From Trichobilharzia regenti (Eukaryota > Platyhelminthes > Trematoda > Strigeidida > Schistosomatidae), in assembly GCA_944472135.2 (NCBI GenBank), contig OX235262.1:68200887-68264886 (forward strand): a stretch of DNA of 64,000 bases, in the 5' to 3' direction. Of this stretch, positions 24,142 to 34,043 are shown piece after piece. Both the position numbers and the translations under genes were made by a program. Within the stretch, counting starts at the first letter, position 1; the number at the start of each line of letters is the position of its first letter. The notes beneath the pieces are model-generated. The model did no database searches. It was not told the DNA's origin and saw only the letters and a program-made list of their open reading frames with translations.

Positions 24142-24523
24142 CATTAGAAACGCATTGGGAATTATATGCAACTGATAAGTAAACAAACTTGAAAGAATCG
24201 ATTATGCGAAACGACAAGTGCCAATGTTTTACAGGTTAGGTTTGAACAGATACGGATGAAGGGGAAAGAAAGATTGAAATTAAGATCATAAAGTATTATG
24301 GCTTAATTACCTCACTATCATAAACAGTAAGTTATTAGAGGAGGAATTAGAAAATGTCTGGGACCGCCAACTGATAATGTTACTTGTTACTAATGGTCTG
24401 AAACTAAATCCTCCCGAATGTCATACTGTTAATTTCAGTTTCCGATGTAAAAGAAAATTAAATGAAGCTGTTTATTCCTATGATCGTTGTGAAATTCATG
24501 ATAATGATGTAAAAATCAAGTCT
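24142..24523 (+). mobile_element. CR1/jockey-like LINE reverse transcriptase fragment plus upstream repeat
   Basis: The end of the segment reads GLKLNPPECHTVNFSFRCKR, then KLNEAVYSYDRCEIHD, typical of the RT palm/thumb of CR1/jockey-type LINEs. The whole segment has an inverted relative at 62840-63360. It is cut by a SINE at about 24524. Confidence 0.6.
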
Positions 24524-24525
24524 AT

Positions 24526-24712
24526 GCGTCGGTGGTACAGTGGTTAGGACTCTCGTCGACCATGCAAATGGTCCGAGGTTCGAACCCCTGCCGACGGACA
24601 CCTGATATTTATGGTTGACCAGCAAAATTTGGGCTGCCGATATCCATGCTGAAAATTCCGTACTTGTACCAAAAATACGGTGTGGAATCAAGCTGTAAAT
24701 AAAAAAAAGGTT
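24526..24712 (+). mobile_element. tRNA-like SINE, family 1b
   Basis: GCGTCGGTGGTACAGTGGTTAGG head, B box GGTTCGAACCCC, body 'atatccatgctgaaaattcc' and a terminal A-run. The best-preserved 1b copy here; inserted at the end of the RT fragment. Confidence 0.82.
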
Positions 24713-24729
24713 AATTGGTTGAATTATTA

Positions 24730-25600
24730 ACAAAAATAAGTACAAGGGGATTACACAATGCATAATTTTGGAAAAGTAAGTGGCACAATGAAGAAATTAG
24801 TGAGTATTCAAATTGTGATTGCGTAAAAAAAAAGGTGAAGGAGTCACAACAGTTAAGCATACCTAAGAGGGGCAAATAACGAGCTTTTAACATTCATGTA
24901 ATAATGACCAAAGTAGACGAAATGGTTGCGTAAATTTCTTCTGAAAGTACAGATTTGTCTTCTAATGACGAATTTTAATGGATTCAGTTGTATGAACTCG
25001 TAAAGCGAAATTAGTATTAATCTGATTGAGGTAAATAACTTTAAATACTCCATTAACATCAGGAGTATGCTCACTAATAATAATCGTAAAGCTTTATTTA
25101 AGACAGTATGCGAATATACGGTACAAAAATTTTCAGCGTATTCAGTTCCAAAGTACTTTTTTCTTCACACAGGATTCACATGTAAAGTAATAATCTGAAG
25201 TATATCTTCATTTCGTTGAAGAATTGTACAGCGTTTACTTGGGAGCAAGTTAAATCATCGCGCAAGTTTATGTATAGGTCATTTAATATAACTGGACGAT
25301 TAAAACAATGATAAATCCAGATGAAATTAGGCATTTTGGAGGAAAGTAATTTCGGTAGCCCAATGATTTAAGCAGGCCGCCTATATGTGTGCTAAAATAA
25401 AGTTACTTATAGATCCTAATTATCGTTTATTTAATCATGCGGGACAATGCTCAGAAGTCTGATGATGAATACAACTAATTGTACGCCCAATCGGATTAGC
25501 TCCACAGGAACAGCCAAACTAGTAGATATACACACACAGAAGAGCCGAAATTAGATAGTTTACTCTTATTTCTCGAAATTGTAGTTGGAGTGGTTATCGT
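24730..25600 (-). mobile_element. Penelope-like element, GIY-YIG endonuclease remnant
   Basis: On the minus strand near 25460-25530 the frame reads CSCGANPIGRTISCIHHQTS then EHCPA, matching the GIY-YIG-type CxCG-x-YIGRT-HHR-EHCPAW block of schistosome Penelope-like elements. Near 24900-24950 it reads QKKFTQPFRLLW, the decayed C-terminus. The intervening sequence is interrupted by stops. The same region recurs at 60785-61300. Confidence 0.65.
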
Positions 25601-25826
25601 CTAATTCATTCTTTTTTCACATTAATGATTCTTTCATCACCAGGAAATTTATTTTTTCTGTATTAGCACTTGTAGTTAGTGACTATTCAACATTGTAGAG
25701 TATGTGAAATTGACATTGGTTAGCTTCCTAACTTCCGTTATGCAATGAACACTGACGTAATAATCTCTCATAAGATGGTTGAGTGAAGTAGTTTTCCAAT
25801 GCATAATTTTTCTCTCTCTTCATTTC

Positions 25827-26062
25827 TTGCTTCCCGGAGGAAACATAGCAGGTTTATAGCCCCAAGCTTTGAAGTTTCAAGAGCTCTGAGATTGTTTTAC
25901 GGGATAGGGTTGCTAGCCTCACGGTCAACCCATTCTTCTTTTCCAGGATTACCATCGTGCATTAAGCTAGGTGAGGTTTAAGATAGCGTCGAACAGAAAG
26001 CGAAATCCAGACCATGTGCGGCGTAGTCAGTGAAAATTCTGCTGTTCAACCATCGAATTTGT
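25827..26062 (-). mobile_element. tRNA-Gly-like SINE, family 1, diverged
   Basis: 'gggatagggttgctagcctcac' is the reverse complement of the family-1 body; head is degraded. Directly abuts a second copy. Confidence 0.55.
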
Positions 26063-26063
26063 A

Positions 26064-26262
26064 TTCCTTTATGTGGAACATAGGGCTTCAAGCTGTAGCT
26101 TTGAAGTTTCGTTAGCAGTGATTTTGTTTTTACGGGATAAGGTTGCTAGCCTCATTCATACCCAACCTTCAATCTTTACCAGTCTTATCACAGGCTTAGC
26201 GAGGTAAAGGAGTGCGTCGGCCGGGGGTTGAACTCCAGACCACATATGTAGTACCAGTCCCC
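26064..26262 (-). mobile_element. tRNA-Gly-like SINE, family 1
   Basis: The left end 'tggaacatagggcttcaag' is the SINE/LINE-type 3' terminus; 'gtgcgtcggccgggggttg' is the head region with its B box. Tandem to the previous copy in the same orientation. Confidence 0.65.
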
Positions 26263-26410
26263 TTGTAAACTAAAGATTCCGGGTTCGAACTCACGTGGAT
26301 GAGTACTGCTTAGACGAAGCAACTGTCCAGTACTCCCAGGTTTTCCAATGATTCTCTAGCCGATGTCAGCTCACGATGAAATCCCGTAAACATATCGCTG
26401 ACCCACCGGA
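26258..26410 (+). mobile_element. tRNA-like SINE, family 2
   Basis: B box GGGTTCGAACTC, then 'gatgagtactgc', 'tccagtactcccaggttttcc'. The head is truncated. Confidence 0.65.
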
Positions 26411-27784
26411 GCACATGTATAATCCCCCGGTATAATAAAACATTTACTTTGTTTTTTCCTATATATATATATACCAGGAGTATAAAAATAAAACTTAATT
26501 CACACAATAAATCAAATATGAACTTTCTGCTGGTATTATTATTATTAGTAGTATTTTGTAAAATTACTTCAGCCTTACAAAAATGGTCTGAACTTACTTT
26601 CGAATTTCGCTTAAAATTGTGTTCATCGTTCTACAAGGGAATTGTAACAACCCAATTTAGCCTTCATTTAGACAGTTTCTTCTAGGTATCTATTTAATGC
26701 ACCTTTATCGTGTTTGTTTTCTTTTAAAAAAATTTTATTTTCTTCAGGAGTGCGTCTAATGTTTTTTTAAATTTTTTAATGAATTATACAATACACATAG
26801 AAAATGTGTTTATATCGATTTCTTTGTTCCCTCAAAAAACTATAACAAAAATAGGCCAGCTAGGCTAATAAGGCTAATTTTGTTTTATTATTATTTCTGT
26901 GTTTCTTCAAACCATAAAGGCACTTTATGCATATACATATGCATAGATGCTGTAGTTAGTTACAACCATAGCCACGTACACACACGCACAAGCACACTCA
27001 GGCACAAACAGCAGGTATTGATTTATCATTTGTTTTTTTAATGATTCTTCAAAATAGAACATCTGTTTGCAAAAATTTATCTCCTATGTTTTGTTTCGCC
27101 TGTATATATATTGGATATGTATACGCACCATTTTCGTCGTGGTGGAGAGAGAGGTAGTGTGGTGGTGGTGATGGTTGAAACTGTTCAATGGAAGGAAAAA
27201 GTAATGTGTGTGCCTCTGAAAATTCCTCTGTTCCTATCGTTTTCTTCTTCTTCTTCTTCGTGTTCTTCGAATAGGGCTATACTTCTAATAATAATGATGA
27301 TAATATCGTTGTCGTTTGGTTTCCTAATTTCTTTGTATGTACACAATAGCGTCAGTCGTCGTTCTATTGTTCTAGCTAAAAATTTTTGGTGTTAGTTATT
27401 TAGTCATTTTGTTTTTTCCAGTGTTCTGGTGCTGTTAGTTGTTGTTAAGTAGAATTAAGCACACCTGTTTTATGCATTATGACGACAGTATAATAATTTC
27501 ACGTCGTTTTCGGTTCTTTCTTTTGTTTTATGTAGATTTTTTTTGTTTTTCTTTGTGATTATTGTAACGGTAATACTTTAGAGGCTGAATTCTGAGAAGA
27601 ATGTGTCTGTCAATCATGTATTATGTATTTGATTAGTCGTCCGTCTAATATTTCTAGTCATGGAGGATTACTACAATATTAAGTTATTTAAGACATTTCC
27701 TGCTTCAATTCGTCAACCATATGCTTCTCCCAAGTTAAACTCCTTTAATACACTTTTGCCTGTTGTGTTTAGCATTCTCTACAG

Positions 27785-27955
27785 TCAATCAATTAGGTGG
27801 TGAAGCTATATCGATTGAGATGGCTACGACATGTGTCACACATACCGAGTTACCGCCTTTTTTACACCAGCAACTTTAGCTGACATAAGTTTAGATTAGG
27901 AAAGAGTTACGGGGTGATCAAATCAGTACCTGACATCAATCTAGCTCTCTAACGA
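27785..27955 (+). mobile_element. LINE family B fragment (first part)
   Basis: 'aggtggtgaagctatatcg', then 'gagatggctacgacatgtg' is the RLRWLGHV-type coding end of LINE family B, decayed. It continues after inserted sequence at 28305. Confidence 0.55.
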
Positions 27956-28118
27956 CTTGCCCTATTCAGGTTGGTAGTTACCTGGGGTTTAAGTAAGAAG
28001 TCGCGACCAGTAGGGTACACCAGGTCGGGCGTGAGGACAAATACTCGCCGAAGACATTGGCTAAGGATCGCGCTATGTCGTAAATTGGAAAAAGTTAGAA
28101 TTCTTGGGCTGTCCATTG

Positions 28119-28300
28119 GATGGGGTCCCAGTGGCTTAATGGTATACGAGCTCGCTCGCCTTGTAATCAGAAGGTCCTGTGGCGGTGGGTGCGTACTGAT
28201 GAAGAGTCCCAAACTAGGACGAAACAGTGTCCAGTACTCCCAGGTTTTCCAATGGTTCTCTAACTGATGTCACCTCATAATGAAATCCTGTAATCTATGA
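28119..28300 (+). mobile_element. tRNA-like SINE, family 2 (well-preserved)
   Basis: GGGGTCCCAGTGGCTTAATGGTATACG head, then the body 'gatgaagagtcccaaactagg' and 'ccagtactcccaggttttcc'. The B box is partly deleted. It lies inside the LINE-B copy. Confidence 0.75.
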
Positions 28301-28304
28301 AGTC

Positions 28305-28440
28305 TTTCATGTAGGGAAGTGTAAACTGTCTAGGTTGGGGTCCTCGGGATTTTAAAAATCAATGGTTGAGGATTATTAATGATATGGCTGGAAATCGATC
28401 TCAGTGGCGTAGATACATCCAGTTTTTTGTCAATCCAAAC
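28305..28440 (+). mobile_element. LINE family B fragment (continuation)
   Basis: 'taggttggggtcctcggga' and 'cagtggcgtagatacatcc' match the family-B 3' coding end seen at 19810-19910 and 50510-50600. Confidence 0.6.
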
Positions 28441-28449
28441 TCCCACATT

Positions 28450-28615
28450 TGATATAAGGATAACACTTGAGCACTGTGGTAGATTATAATTCGATTATGG
28501 ATAAAAATTTTATTTTGATAAAGTCTCAAAGTGTTATACAGTAATATTTACTGATGACTACGTTTCGAGCATAATTCATTACTGCTCATAATCATATCAG
28601 GGTACTGTCACACTA
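28450..28615. repeat. Dispersed repeat R5
   Basis: 'gagcactgtggtagatt', 'ttttattttgataaagtc' and 'gtttcgagcataattcatta' match the 6096-6244 copy. Confidence 0.6.
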
Positions 28616-28849
28616 CTTCCTGACTTCGTTTATATACATGAATAAACAAAATGACTAGACATATGAATCAAAATAAAGTTCAACAGACATGCGTGAAACA
28701 CAAAGGAAGATAAAGTGCATTCGGAAACAATATTAGTGTTATCAACAAAATACAATAGGATGGGAAAGAAGGCAAGTGTTGTTGGTCAATAAGATGGGAA
28801 ACAAGATGTTTTTTATAGTGAGATAAATAACTTGTTATAATGTTATAAT

Positions 28850-29290
28850 GTGAATTGAATACATTTTAACAATTTTTATTATCCTCTGATTTGACTGGTA
28901 ATAATATCATCCATATCCCTGGTATTTGCATTGAGTCACTTGTATTGCATGTGGTGGGTATAGACTCGATGAACCAGGCAGGATTCAGTAATCATTCTCT
29001 TTCTCCGCCTACCTATATTACTCTTTAGAATTTGAACTCTGTCCTACTGTATTGTGTGGTTGTTTATGTAATGCTGTGTGAGTAGTGCATTCAGTGCGAT
29101 TGCTAAGTTTTTTTCTTCTAAATTACTTATCCTGATCTTATTTGATCTTAAAATGTCATCACTACTAGACTTGATGATATTATCAGCAGTAATTTCAGTA
29201 ATAGGATTGGTTTTGTGTGTTTTCCTACTAACGTTAACTGTGACTGAATCTTGTATTCTGCAGAACTCTTACCTTTATACGACATGCTTT
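28850..29290 (-). mobile_element. Retroelement C-terminus, second copy of the 6.9-7.3 kb unit
   Basis: 'gatttgactggtaataatatc', 'tagactcgatgaacc' and 'attactctttagaattt' align with 7040-7190. The minus-strand reading is decayed. In both places the R5 repeat lies to the left, suggesting one element. Confidence 0.55.
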
Positions 29291-29584
29291 TGTCTATTCC
29301 ATACATTCTAATTTCCTCTTGGTTACTACGATTTGACTATATTTCAGTTTACAATTAGTATTTTACCTGAAGACATTTTATTTCCTTTACGACATCATAT
29401 GTAGTGTGCTGGCAGATGGTGGGAAAATAAGGGAGAAATAATAGTTCACATAATAAAGAATTTAGCAATGATTGGTGGAAGTCACTATAGCTACAGGAAT
29501 TTCAGTAGTTCGTGTAATTCACGACTGGAAGTAGTATGGCTTTTGATTGAGGAGTTGTACAGTCATCTTCATTCACTTATTCAG

Positions 29585-29835
29585 TGGTTTGGAAGATTTC
29601 ATCTTGAGGTGACATCAATTAGAGAACCATTGGAAAACCTGGAAGTACTGGAAAGCTGTTACGTCAGACTACTTTGGGACTCTTCAGAAGTACGCACTCA
29701 CACTGTGGGGTTCGAACGTGGGATCTTCTAGTCACAAGGCCAGCGAGCTCATAGACCATTCAGCCATTGGGACCCCTATCCAATGGCCAGCGCATGAATT
29801 CGAACTTTGCCATTTCATGACATATCGCCATCACT
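29585..29835 (-). mobile_element. tRNA-like SINE, family 2
   Basis: Minus-strand head GGGTCCCAATGGCTGAATGG, B-box-like GGTTCGAAC (in 'ggggttcgaacgtgg') and the full body ending 'tagagaaccattgg' at left. Confidence 0.72.
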
Positions 29836-30114
29836 TCTCAATCTCTTCGATGAGCTACTCCCTCACCTTCAACCTCCAGTTGTATCAGAAGATCGGTTGT
29901 TTTGCTTTGTGGATAAAAGTTTACTCTTCGAATCTTAGGCTCTAATACTATTTTCAATAATAATAATAATAATAATCCCCATTGAATTATTAAGAACTTA
30001 CTATTTTTAAGAAACTATGTCACGTGGGGAAATTTAAACAGGTGGTAATACTTAAAATAATAATAGTAGTATGAAATGCAATTAAAATGTTTATGACTAT
30101 TATTATGATCATAG

Positions 30115-30440
30115 TGTGGTGAGAGCAGGCTGCTAGCCGATTGGTTGGCACTAATCTACGTTAAGGTCTAGGTCACTAATATGGGCCGTGAGAAAATATG
30201 AACAAGCCTGAGTCAACAACCAATCACAGCAAAGTTAACGTGGCAGAATATGATTCGCAGAGAGAACTCTATTTGTCAAGGAATCCCGAAACAACCAATC
30301 AGAAGCCTGCGTTTGTCTACCTAAACAACCAATCAGATGACTGCGCTTGTCTATAATAATGTAGTTGAAAGATGTATAAATACGTGTTGATTTTCATAAT
30401 AAAACGATCTGTTGCCTGGCCCTTGTCTTCTGTTGTTACA
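30115..30440 (+). mobile_element. 5' LTR of deleted LTR retrotransposon (326 bp)
   Basis: Starts TGTGGTGAGAG and ends TTGTTACA, giving the TG...CA pattern. Preceded by the 4-bp target copy ATAG (30111-30114). It contains three CCAAT motifs (30220, 30295, 30329), a TATAAA at 30375 and AATAAA at 30398, a compact Pol II promoter/polyA arrangement. It differs from the 3' LTR only at 30246 (G here, A at 30994). Confidence 0.93.
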
Positions 30441-30862
30441 TTTGGTGTCGCTGCCTACCGACAAATGAAAAGCCTTATCCCTGCAGTTTTTGATGGAGAC
30501 ATATGGATCTTCGGGCAGGACTTCAAGGCTTCTGCGCAGTTGAGTGGCGTTCAAGATCTGTCAGCGATGGAGCTGCTACTTGAGACGCTGCTGGGAGGTC
30601 GGGCGAAAGCAGCATATGAAGGTGTGGGCCGAAGTATGGACGAATGTTCGACAGGGTCAGGCAAACAGTTTCCAAAGTGGGAAGGACCATATATGGTCAC
30701 TTCGAGATGGGGTTACGCAGACACAGTCGCAATGGCGAACAATGAGAGGTGCGTGAACGTCAGCGAGCTCCAGAAATGGATACAGCGAGACAAGCCAACG
30801 ATGACGCCTGCACCAAGTAGATCAAGCCGACTTCAGTCGCACGTATTTGACGGGGGGACGAG
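30441..30862 (+). pseudogene. Internally deleted gag-to-integrase remnant between LTRs
   Basis: Only 422 bases lie between the LTRs. A primer-binding-like TGGTGTCGCTGCC starts at 30443. An ATG at 30465 opens a frame: MKSLIPAVFDGDIWIFGQDF and LSAMELLLETLLGG resemble the start of a gag polyprotein. It then passes into PKWEGPYMVTSRWGYADTV and RCVNVSELQKWIQ, like the C-terminus of a Ty3/gypsy integrase. Protease, reverse transcriptase and RNase H are absent, so it is non-autonomous. A polypurine tract (cggggggacgag) precedes the 3' LTR. The frame ends inside the 3' LTR at 30884. Confidence 0.75.
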
Positions 30863-31188
30863 TGTGGTGAGAGCAGGCTGCTAGCCGATTGGTTGGCACT
30901 AATCTACGTTAAGGTCTAGGTCACTAATATGGGCCGTGAGAAAATATGAACAAGCCTGAGTCAACAACCAATCACAGCAAAGTTAACGTGGCAAAATATG
31001 ATTCGCAGAGAGAACTCTATTTGTCAAGGAATCCCGAAACAACCAATCAGAAGCCTGCGTTTGTCTACCTAAACAACCAATCAGATGACTGCGCTTGTCT
31101 ATAATAATGTAGTTGAAAGATGTATAAATACGTGTTGATTTTCATAATAAAACGATCTGTTGCCTGGCCCTTGTCTTCTGTTGTTACA
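30863..31188 (+). mobile_element. 3' LTR of deleted LTR retrotransposon (326 bp)
   Basis: Same length and sequence as the 5' LTR except for one base. Followed by target copy ATAG (31189-31192), matching the 5' flank. Element total is 1074 bp. Confidence 0.93.
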
Positions 31189-31299
31189 ATAGTTAAATGT
31201 CAAGTATCAAGTGGCAAAACAAATAATGTCATATATACAATAATTTTCAATTGTTGGTTTGCAAGGATTTGATTGGTTAAAGGTTAGTTTGATAACGAG

Positions 31300-31530
31300 T
31301 CGAAATCAGTTAGTGAACCATTGGTGACATGGCTCAAAACCGTTCTCAGTGGCGCAGATGCATCCACTCCCTGTGACTTATGATCTTCAATGAAACTGTT
31401 TTGTATTTCTTTATTACTCCTTTGTCTCACACCTCTGCTCACTGTTTCTATTATGCTTTTCTTGTACTTTCTTCTCTTGCTTCGCGTGCTACACGGAATG
31501 TGGCGACTTGAACTTCCGCAGATTTGTGCA
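31300..31530 (+). mobile_element. LINE family B 3' fragment
   Basis: 'gtgacatggctcaaaaccg', 'cagtggcgcagatgcatcc' and the C/T-rich tail with 'gtgctacacggaatgtggc' match 19870-20060. Confidence 0.65.
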
Positions 31531-31559
31531 AAGTTCTATGTCGAAAACAGACAGACAGA

Positions 31560-31740
31560 CAGTGAACCATTGGAGTACTGGACACCTGTTTCGTCCCAGT
31601 TGGGGAATTCTCATCAGTATGCATCAACTTGAGTTCCTACTAAAGACCTTCTGATTACTAGGCGAGCGCTTAGACTATTAAGCCACTGAAACCTGATCAA
31701 ATGCCCCGTGAATCCCAACTTCTGCCAGCTCGCGAAGTAT
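31560..31740 (-). mobile_element. tRNA-like SINE, family 2
   Basis: Begins after an ACAG tetranucleotide run. 'gagtactggacacctgtttcg' and the degraded head 'ttaagccactgaaacctgat' identify the family. Confidence 0.65.
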
Positions 31741-31891
31741 ATATATATATAAAAAGAGAGAGAGCAACCGCCAACCAATGGCATAGGTGAGTTACTGACC
31801 TCTAAAGTAACTTGGTGGACCCCGCTGGTTATGAATAGTTCATAGGATGTTTAATTGTTCGAAGTGAGTGTATAATTATTTCTGATTTAGG

Positions 31892-32044
31892 ATGACAAAT
31901 AGCACAAGTGAAATAATACCGGGAACAGCTCAAAGTGAGAATAGTAACAGTAGTAATAATCGTGATAATGAGGGGATGAATTCAATAGATGACCTCAATC
32001 TTATACATTTTCCACTATATATAAATTATAGTCCTATATTTTAA
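31892..32044 (+). other. Small ORF (50 aa) after an acceptor-like site, just upstream of exon 3
   Basis: 'tctgatttag' precedes an ATG at 31892. The frame reads MTNSTSEIIPGTAQSENSNS then SNNRDNEGMNSIDDLNLIHF and ends with TAA at 32042-32044, 73 bases before exon 3. Its Ser/Asn/Asp-rich composition resembles the kinase tail more than the surrounding intron. It cannot join exon 2 in frame (phase 0 gives GAT GAC AAA TAG), and there is no clear donor. It could be an alternative exon or chance. Confidence 0.25.
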
Positions 32045-32117
32045 AGTGTTCACCTTTATGTGAATACTTACATTGCTAGTTATACTACATTCTATTTTTT
32101 GGTTTATTTATTTTTAG

Positions 32118-32180
32118 CAATCAGATCTAAGTAAATATATTGAAAATCATCCACGTGGAATTAAACTACATAATGTCCGA
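32118..32180 (+). CDS. CDK14: CDK14/15-like kinase, exon 3 in window (63-bp small exon)
   Basis: Acceptor tttatttttag precedes 32118 and gtaagt follows 32180. The 21 codons read QSDLSKYIENHPRGIKLHNV plus Arg, matching the alpha-D segment of CDK14 (human has HTDLCQYMDKHPGGLH at the same place). Start and end are both phase 0, so skipping it would keep the frame but delete alpha-D. It is too short for a usual ORF scan but is needed to join the hinge to the catalytic lobe. Confidence 0.92.
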
Positions 32181-32958
32181 GTAAGTTTACTTCATTATTG
32201 TTCAATCTTTTTCTATTGTTCTTTTTTCAGTACACTGGAAGTGTACTTTACCTACTGCATTTTTGAATCTTTTGTAACTGCCTCATTAGTTAGCGCTTTT
32301 GAATTTTAATAAGTAGTCTACGAGTTTGAATCTCACTTATGAAGATATAATGTGAAAGTGTGTGTTGTGGTACCCTTTGTGGTGTGGGTTTCTGACAGGA
32401 CTTCGTAAATAGTATATCCTTCTGCATTGGTATTTAGTTGTGTAGAGGCGAAATGAAACATCAAAGTGAATGAAAGGTAGTCGGAAGAAGTACAATACGA
32501 AGAAAATGTGAAATGGAGATTTCAGCGATAGGTTACTATATTTTGCCGAAACCGTACTTCACTTTGACTAATATACACTTCTAATGTTACACTGTCAGTC
32601 CTCATACTGTAGGAATTAGTCATTCTAAAATGAGTAGTATTCACTACCGATCACACAACACCTGCCTCTACAAATATCTTTTATTATTTTTTCCGTTTTA
32701 TACTGTCAGTTCTCTTACGTGTGATATTTTTTAGGTTTTTTCATGGTAGACCATTTCCTCAATTCTTTTATTATTTTCATATAAGTAATCAAGAGAGTAG
32801 AACTGTCCCACATAGTAGACATCTCAGTTACACTGTATAGTCTGTATTTCGTTTGTGTCCTGAGCTTTAGGAATGGAGTTTTAATAATCGCCTATGCTTT
32901 GTACTATGTTGTCACCTGAGTCTTCCTTTATCTTTGGACACCCAGTATATATCTGCCT

Positions 32959-32961
<3 letters not shown>

Positions 32962-32998
<37 letters not shown>
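32962..32998. repeat. AT dinucleotide microsatellite
   Basis: About 37 bases of AT repeat. Confidence 0.95.
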
Positions 32999-33000
<2 letters not shown>

Positions 33001-33084
33001 TAGGTCTGGCCCTGCTGTTTTTCGCTCTTCAGTAACTTTCTGGTGTACAAGACTTCTGCTTTTCAGTCAGCGGACTAACGTCAG

Positions 33085-33630
33085 ATAAACTAGAAGATCT
33101 GTGACTGGGGACCGACAAGTTGGTAGATGAAGCACCTAAGATAAGACTTGAAATGAATATAGAAAAGGTAGAGAGTCTTCAACGCGAATGTTAAATCAGT
33201 TCTTCTATACGGTTCAGAGACTTAGTGAGTGCATCACGTGTAGCATTTCCAACAGACTAAAAACTTTCATCAAAAGCTGATCTTACTCCATATTGAGAAT
33301 CAGATGATCAGAAAAGAAACGCAACATGGCACTTCGGCAACGAATCAACCAAAAACCTATTGCCTATCAAATATACAGAAGGTTATAAAGATTGATTTGA
33401 CACACCGAGGGCACTGTTGAGTGACGTCACGCTCTAGAGAGTTGAGTGAAGCCCGAATGGAGAACGATGAGTAAGGCGTTCAAGTGTAACATTGAAAAGA
33501 TAGTATGAGGAGGATATGTGAGATCTTATGGTCTATTTTGGAGACAGCTAAACAGGAGTGCAGAGAACCAAATGGTGAAGTGGTGTTCTAGTGAAGCACT
33601 ATGTTCCAGTCGCAACTTAAAAGAATAATA
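33085..33630 (+). mobile_element. SR2/RTE-like LINE 3' fragment
   Basis: Decayed frames contain FNANVKSVLLYGSET-like sequence ('aatgttaaatcagttcttctatacggttcagag') and end at 'gaagcactatgttccagtcgc', the LINE terminus. Confidence 0.75.
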
Positions 33631-33798
33631 GTAGTTGTTGAATATTGTACTTGTTGAAGAGGACAGCAAATGTTATGAACTTAGTTTGGTTATATTACTT
33701 TATTACATTTCTATGAGGTATTATTCCAGTGTACTAGTTTATAATTTTTGGTCTTTTCGAATACAGTGTTTGATATACATGTTATTTTTATTTTTTAG

Positions 33799-34043
33799 CT
33801 TTTTCTTTATCAACTATTACGAGGTTTGGCTTACTGTCATGATCGTCATATCCTTCATAGAGACTTAAAACCTCAAAATCTGCTTATATCCGCTCAAGGT
33901 GAATTAAAGCTTGCTGACTTTGGGTTAGCTAGAGCTAAATCTGTACCAAGTCGTACTTACAGTCATGAAGTTGTTACACTGTGGTATCGTCCACCAGATG
34001 TCCTTCTTGGTTCAACATGCTATACTGCCTCCCTGGATATATG
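33799..34043 (+). CDS. CDK14: CDK14/15-like kinase, catalytic-loop and activation-loop exon
   Basis: Acceptor ttttttag precedes 33799; donor gtaagt starts at 34044 and splits the Trp codon. It encodes residues 80-161 counted from the window start. Alpha-E ([14 protein letters not shown]) is followed by the catalytic loop [10 protein letters not shown] with catalytic Asp101 (codon 33862-33864), Lys103 and Asn106, then LADFGLA with Mg-binding Asp119, then the activation segment [19 protein letters not shown]. Ser134 occupies the T-loop phosphosite position (Thr160 in CDK2). The PPD triplet in place of APE is a hallmark of CDK14-18-type kinases. All catalytic residues are intact, so an active kinase is expected. 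Confidence 0.97.

Larger units (their letters stand above)
15921..32117 (+). other. Intron 2 (16.2 kb) of the kinase gene
   Basis: The largest intron in the window, GT at 15921 and AG at 32116-32117. It contains SINEs in both orientations, a foldback (17452-17902), a LINE-in-LINE insertion (19362-20420), another LINE 3' fragment (21812-22400), Penelope-like endonuclease remnants (24730-25600), other retroelement copies (27785-29290), a recent deleted LTR retrotransposon (30115-31188) and a small ORF just before exon 3 (31892-32044). Stretches 17905-19330 and 20450-21810 show only AT-rich sequence and simple repeats to my reading. Confidence 0.85.
32181..33798 (+). other. Intron 3 (1.6 kb) of the kinase gene
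   Basis: GT at 32181 and AG at 33797-33798. Contains an AT dinucleotide repeat (32962-32998) and a plus-strand SR2/RTE-like LINE 3' fragment (33085-33630). The first 780 bases show nothing recognisable. Confidence 0.85.

Noticed and set aside
24526..24600. Possible functional tRNA genes (A and B boxes)
   Set aside because: The same heads recur many times, each joined to a long conserved body and A-rich tail, and they do not form a complete cloverleaf; they are SINE heads.
27111..27395. 94-codon plus-strand ORF with a hydrophobic segment
   Set aside because: Driven by TTCTTCTTC and GTGGTGGTG simple repeats; no splice context, no family resemblance.
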